From positions 1-64,000 of the forward strand of contig DWWN01000047.1 in NCBI GenBank assembly GCA_019119685.1: a stretch of 64,000 bases of DNA, given 5' to 3'. Under the pieces are notes generated by a model. It did not search any database. It was not told the DNA's origin and saw only the letters and a program-made list of their open reading frames with translations. The DNA comes from Candidatus Faecalibacterium faecigallinarum. Its GTDB lineage: Bacteria > Bacillota > Clostridia > Oscillospirales > Ruminococcaceae. This document shows positions 60,720 through 64,000 of the stretch, one piece after another (the first letter of the stretch is position 1; each line of letters begins with the position of its first letter). The translations under genes were made by a program, and so were the position numbers.

Positions 60720-61478
60720 TCACATCACCGCCAGGCGGAGCAGGCCCAGCGCCAGCAGGTGGGCCGGGTAGAACCAGTAGAAAAACCACTTGGCGAAGCG
60801 CTGGCCGTGCTCTGCGCGCCGGCCATTGTAGAGGTACAGGATGGCCGCGGCGGCCAGGGCCACGCCCGCCGCGCCGCCCAGGCTGGCCAGCAGCTGGAGC
60901 CAGATCGGCCGGCCCGCGCCGCTCAGCCAGAGCAGCCACCAGAACAGGAGCACTGCCCAGAAAAAGGCCCACCTGGCCTTCCGGCGGCTGCCTTTCGCCC
61001 AGGCGAACAGCAGGGTGTAAGCCGGCGCCAGCAAACTCCAATCGCTGGGCAGGATGACGGTGAGCAAAGTCAGCCCGGCCTGCGCCAGACGCCGCAGCAG
61101 GCCGGAGCGGATCTTCTCCCCCGCTTCCAAAATCAGAAAGCAGACCAGCAGGGTGAAGATCATGTTCATGCCGCAATAGTCCAGCACGGCCCCTTTGGTA
61201 AAGGCCAGGCAGAAGGGCACTTCGGACAGCGCCGCAAAGGCGGCCAGCCGCAGCCCGTACCGCCTTTTCGAGCGGGTGTAGCCGTACCCTTCCACCAAAA
61301 ACCAGCACATGACCGGCGCGGTGAAATACCCCACGTCGGTAAAAACTTCGGTCCAGAAAGCCCCCGGCGTCATGAAAATCTGGGCGATATGGTTGAGCAG
61401 CATGGTGAACATGGCGATGTACTTGATGGCGTCCCGGCTGAGGACGCCGCGCCCGCCGGCCTGTTCCTGTGTATCCAT
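60720..61478 (-). CDS. TraX-family membrane protein
   Basis: This is a 252-residue membrane protein with about seven to eight hydrophobic segments. The start SRDAIKYIAMFTMLLNHIAQIF is the TraX signature. TraX of F plasmid acetylates pilin; chromosomal relatives in Firmicutes are of unknown role and likely acyltransferases. No conjugation genes are nearby. GGGAGG lies before ATG 61478. It follows the XRE membrane gene by 67 bases in the same direction. Confidence 0.82.
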   Translation of the reverse strand: MDTQEQAGGRGVLSRDAIKYIAMFTMLLNHIAQIFMTPGAFWTEVFTDVGYFTAPVMCWFLVEGYGYTRSKRRYGLRLAAFAALSEVPFCLAFTKGAVLDYCGMNMIFTLLVCFLILEAGEKIRSGLLRRLAQAGLTLLTVILPSDWSLLAPAYTLLFAWAKGSRRKARWAFFWAVLLFWWLLWLSGAGRPIWLQLLASLGGAAGVALAAAAILYLYNGRRAEHGQRFAKWFFYWFYPAHLLALGLLRLAVM

Positions 61479-61545
61479 TCCAAACGCGCCTCCCTTTTCT
61501 TCTATGATACCACGCCTTCCTTGAGATGGGCTTGAGATTTCGCGC

Positions 61546-62562
61546 TCAGGCCCGCCGGTTCTTTCCGGCGGCGTCCTGCACCAGGCCCAGAACGGTGACA
61601 GCCGCCCCGTACAGGATGCCCGCCACCGGCCAGACCAGCCAGGAATAGGCCCAGTTTCCGGTCGGGATGCTGTAGGCCAGGTATCCGGCCACCACGACCA
61701 GCCAATAGATCAGGCTGACCGCTTCCACCACCTGTTTGCGGGCCTTGTTGCGGCGGGTGTAATCCCCTTCTTCCAGCAGGCGCTGCATGGCTTCCCAGCG
61801 GGTCCCGCCATACACCAGCGCGAACACCCCCAGCCCAAACAAAGCCAGCAGGGCGCAGACGGATGCCGGGAACCAGGGGCTGTATTCCTCCTGTCCGGCA
61901 GGCGAAACGGCCAGCACCATAAACAGGGGCACCGCCGCCAAAATACACAGGCAGACACCAACTGTATTCAGCCGGGTATAATGCCGGCGGAAGTCCTGTT
62001 GGCGCTGGCGCACCATCCCGGCCACGCCGTACTCGGTCTCAAAGGGTTCCTTTTCCAAAAAGTGAAAAGGTTCCATTTTTGCGTCGCAGGCAATGAAGAG
62101 CGCCACCGCCGCGGCCACCATCAACAGCAGGATCACGATCCCGATGCCGCCGGCGGCGTTCTCGGTCAGGCGTGCGTCGGGCGCTTCGCTCAGGCCGCCC
62201 AGCATCAGCAGCACAATGGGTGAAAAGATACACAGCGCCACCCCCAAGGCCAGCCACGGCGCGTTGCGCCGGCTCAGGTCCAGATAGGCCGAGGCTTCTT
62301 CCATCGTCACCCGGCGCAGGGGGCTGTCCCCGCTGTCGGGCAGGAGGGAAATGTCCGGGACCTCCAGCTCGTCTTTCAAAAGATAGTCGGTGCTCACGCC
62401 AAACAGGTGGCTCATCTGAAGGATGCGCTCCAGGTCGGGCACCGACTGTGCTCCCTCCCACTTGCTGACCGACTGGCGGCTGACGTTCAGCTGCTGAGCC
62501 AGCTCCTCCTGGGACCAGCCCGCCTTCTTGCGCAGGGCAATGATCTTATCTGCCAAAATCAT
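61546..62562 (-). CDS. XRE-family regulator with a multi-pass membrane domain
   Basis: This is a 338-residue protein. Residues 1-65 are an HTH_3 domain (KAGWSQEELAQQLNVSRQSVSKWEGAQSVPD), then a linker, then five to six transmembrane segments (about residues 105-330) with a cytosolic loop between the second and third. Such proteins act as membrane-tethered repressors in Clostridia; the signal is unknown. AAAGGAGG precedes ATG 62562. It may be co-transcribed with the TraX-like gene. Confidence 0.87.
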   Translation of the reverse strand: MILADKIIALRKKAGWSQEELAQQLNVSRQSVSKWEGAQSVPDLERILQMSHLFGVSTDYLLKDELEVPDISLLPDSGDSPLRRVTMEEASAYLDLSRRNAPWLALGVALCIFSPIVLLMLGGLSEAPDARLTENAAGGIGIVILLLMVAAAVALFIACDAKMEPFHFLEKEPFETEYGVAGMVRQRQQDFRRHYTRLNTVGVCLCILAAVPLFMVLAVSPAGQEEYSPWFPASVCALLALFGLGVFALVYGGTRWEAMQRLLEEGDYTRRNKARKQVVEAVSLIYWLVVVAGYLAYSIPTGNWAYSWLVWPVAGILYGAAVTVLGLVQDAAGKNRRA

Positions 62563-62697
62563 GGTTCGTTCCTCCTTTGTCCGTGCAGCAGCGTGCCGGT
62601 TTGTGTTCTGGCTATATTGTACACAAACGCGCGGTTTCAGGGAAGAAAGCGGGCTTGGCAATCTGTCAACCAGCAGTTGCGGACCGCCGAAACCGGC

Positions 62698-63372
62698 TCA
62701 CCATCCACGGGCGGCGGGGTCCAGCTGGCCGGCGGCGGTGTAGAGCAGGGCGTTGCAGATGGCGGCGGCGACGCTGCTGCCGCCCTTGCGTCCCATGGCG
62801 GCGATGGCCGGGACGCCGAGGCGCTGGCAGACTGCCATCAGGCGCTCTTTGCTCTCCACCACGTTGACAAAGCCCACCGGCACCCCGATGACGAGGGCGG
62901 GGCGGAAGTCTCCCTGCTCCATAGCGTCGCAGAGGGCAAACAGGGCGGTGGGGGCGTTGCCCACCGCAAAGACGGCCCCCGGGTGGGCTGCCGCCGCATG
63001 GTGCATGGCGGCCACCGCGCGGGTGGTGCCGGCGGCTTTGGCGGCTGCCGCCACTGCCGGGTCGGCCATGTAGCAGTAAGCCGCGCCCCCCAGCTTTGCC
63101 AGGGTGGGCTTGCTCACCCCGGCCAGGGCCATGTTGGTGTCGGTGACGATGACGCCGCCGGCGGCCAGGGCCGCCGCGCCCTTGGCGGCGGCGCCGGGGG
63201 TAAAGCGGAGGGTCTCCGCATAGTCAAAATCGGCGGTGGCGTGGATGACCCGGCGGACCACCGCCTCCTGCTCGGGCGGGACGGTGACGCCCCGCGCCGC
63301 CAGCTCCTGCGCGATGATGGCAAGGCTGGTCCGCTCGATGTCGCCGGGCAGATGATGCTGAACAGTGCTCAA
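62698..63372 (-). CDS. cbiC: Precorrin-8X / cobalt-precorrin-8 methylmutase
   Basis: This is a 224-residue CbiC/CobH protein. It has VIHATADFDYAETLRF with the catalytic histidine, GGVIVTDTNMALAGV and the late VGFVNVVESKE and GRKGGSSVAAAICNAL. It moves a methyl group to give (cobalt-)hydrogenobyrinate in cobalamin synthesis. Its ATG overlaps the cobO stop by four bases (ATGA), so the genes are coupled. Confidence 0.93.
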   Translation of the reverse strand: MSTVQHHLPGDIERTSLAIIAQELAARGVTVPPEQEAVVRRVIHATADFDYAETLRFTPGAAAKGAAALAAGGVIVTDTNMALAGVSKPTLAKLGGAAYCYMADPAVAAAAKAAGTTRAVAAMHHAAAAHPGAVFAVGNAPTALFALCDAMEQGDFRPALVIGVPVGFVNVVESKERLMAVCQRLGVPAIAAMGRKGGSSVAAAICNALLYTAAGQLDPAARGW

Positions 63373-63881
63373 AATTCCACCCCCTTGCGGGCGGTGACGC
63401 CCTTTTCATACGGGTGGCGGCAGCACCGCATCTCGGTGGAATAGTCGGCCAGCTCCTCCATCCAGGGGGCGGGGGCGCGGCCGGTCAGGACCACTTCCTG
63501 CCCGGCGGGGCGCTCCCGCACCGCCCGTTCCAGCAGCGCCCGATCCACCATGTCCAGCTGCCAGGCGGCGCACGCCTCGTCCAAAATCAGCAGGTCGGCC
63601 GGGCGGGCCAGGGCAGCGGCGAGGTTTGCGTTCTGCACGGCGCGGGCGGCGGCCTTTTCCGCCTCGTCCATCTGAAAGACGAACTTCTGTCCCGCCTTGC
63701 CCCGGTAGATCTCGGCCCCCAGCTGGCGCAGCAGGGGCACTTCGCCGGTGTCCGCCCCTTTCAAAAACTGGACGATCACCACACGGCAGCCGTTGCCCAG
63801 CGCCCGCAGCGCCAGGCCCATGGCGGCCGTGGTCTTGCCCTTGCCCTCGCCCCAGTAAAGGTGTACCAGTCCAAGCTCCAT
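63369..63881 (-). CDS. cobO: Cob(I)yrinic acid a,c-diamide adenosyltransferase
   Basis: This is a 170-residue CobA/CobO/BtuR-family enzyme. The ATP loop is GEGKGKTTAAMGLALR (residues 11-26), and LLILDEACAA is the second motif. It adds the adenosyl group to the corrin cobalt. ATG 63881 follows GGAGG, and the stop of the preceding gene overlaps closely. It sits between cobQ and cbiC in a cobalamin operon. Confidence 0.94.
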   Translation of the reverse strand: MELGLVHLYWGEGKGKTTAAMGLALRALGNGCRVVIVQFLKGADTGEVPLLRQLGAEIYRGKAGQKFVFQMDEAEKAAARAVQNANLAAALARPADLLILDEACAAWQLDMVDRALLERAVRERPAGQEVVLTGRAPAPWMEELADYSTEMRCCRHPYEKGVTARKGVEF

Positions 63882-63882
63882 A

Positions 63883-64000
63883 TCAAACCTCCATCATGCG
63901 GTAAATGGCGTCCATGTCCAGCGCGCCGCGCACTGCGGCGGCCAGACGGTCGAATTCCTGTTCCTGAAAGGCGGCGTGGGACAAAGGCGCGGCCTTGACC
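63883..64000 (-). CDS. C-terminal end of a cobalamin-synthesis gene, probably cobyric acid synthase
   Basis: Only the last 39 codons are in the window (stop TGA at 63885-63883), cut by the window edge. The end reads EQEFDRLAAAVRGALDMDAI and resembles the C-terminus of CobQ/CbiP, where a DRLA...LDMDAIY helix is typical. The position just before cobO fits. The call is tentative because only this piece is visible. Confidence 0.45.
   Translation of the reverse strand, partial: VKAAPLSHAAFQEQEFDRLAAAVRGALDMDAIYRMMEV

Noticed and set aside
58726..60720. A tRNA-integrated mobile element with att repeats
   Set aside because: No integrase gene and no second copy of the tRNA-Gly 3' end were seen in the downstream 2 kb, so only a possible islet is reported.
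60720..61478. Evidence of a conjugative element from the TraX-like gene
   Set aside because: TraX-family proteins are common on Firmicutes chromosomes, and no relaxase, coupling protein or type IV secretion genes are nearby.

Overview
The window looks like chromosome from a GC-rich, low-prophage gut Clostridia of the Faecalibacterium / Gemmiger / Subdoligranulum kind (Oscillospiraceae). This is an inference. It rests on Firmicutes-type gene order (pyrH-frr-uppS-cdsA-dxr-rseP-ispG-polC, asp23-fakA), a PolC-type replicase, CIRCE/HrcA heat-shock sites, strong AGGAGG ribosome sites, sigma-A promoters often reading TGC-TATACT, and GC-rich coding sequence. No 16S gene is present, so the genus is not proven.

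Layout. 1-16 kb: an XRE regulator with a zinc ribbon, a pnuC vitamin transporter with a switch-like leader, a PreP-type M16 peptidase, a LacI / fructokinase / GPH sugar-transporter cluster, a glycerophosphodiesterase, a MarR-controlled heterodimeric ABC exporter, and a HAD phosphatase / DEDDh exonuclease pair. 16-25.5 kb: a DedA protein, a MoxR ATPase - VWA - leucine-rich-repeat operon, glnS with an FMN-binding protein, yitT and purC. 25.5-31 kb: two tandem CIRCE-controlled hsp20 genes and the ACT-hom-thrB-aspartate kinase operon. 31-36.5 kb: a class A PBP, a BofC-like membrane protein, a degenerate SDR, then two ~290-bp structured repeats in inverted orientation around a 38-codon gene, and a CBS protein. 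36.5-46 kb: an orphan oligopeptide-type binding lipoprotein, asp23-fakA, a yybP-ykoY (Mn2+) riboswitch in front of a P-type ATPase, and ktrB-ktrA. 46-58 kb: a Phd/RelE toxin-antitoxin pair, then the large polC to pyrH operon on the minus strand. 58-60.6 kb: a DNA alkylation repair gene, tRNA-Gly(UCC), and a small AT-richer defence islet with HicAB and an Abi/HEPN gene. 60.7-64 kb: a TraX-like protein, an XRE membrane regulator and the end of a cobalamin operon (cobQ-cobO-cbiC).

How the parts work together. The minus-strand operon from pyrH to polC joins nucleotide, ribosome-recycling, isoprenoid and lipid-precursor, membrane-proteolysis and replication functions. The ACT-hom-thrB-aspartate kinase operon covers most of the threonine branch. 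Metal and ion balance is served by the riboswitch-controlled ATPase and KtrAB. Stress and defence genes (hsp20 pair, two toxin-antitoxin modules, Abi) sit as separate units with their own promoters and operators.

The least explained items are the inverted pair of hairpin-rich repeats at 35.1-36.0 kb, whose stems differ by compensatory changes, and the MoxR-VWA-LRR operon, whose VWA protein keeps metal-binding histidines but has lost the catalytic glutamate.
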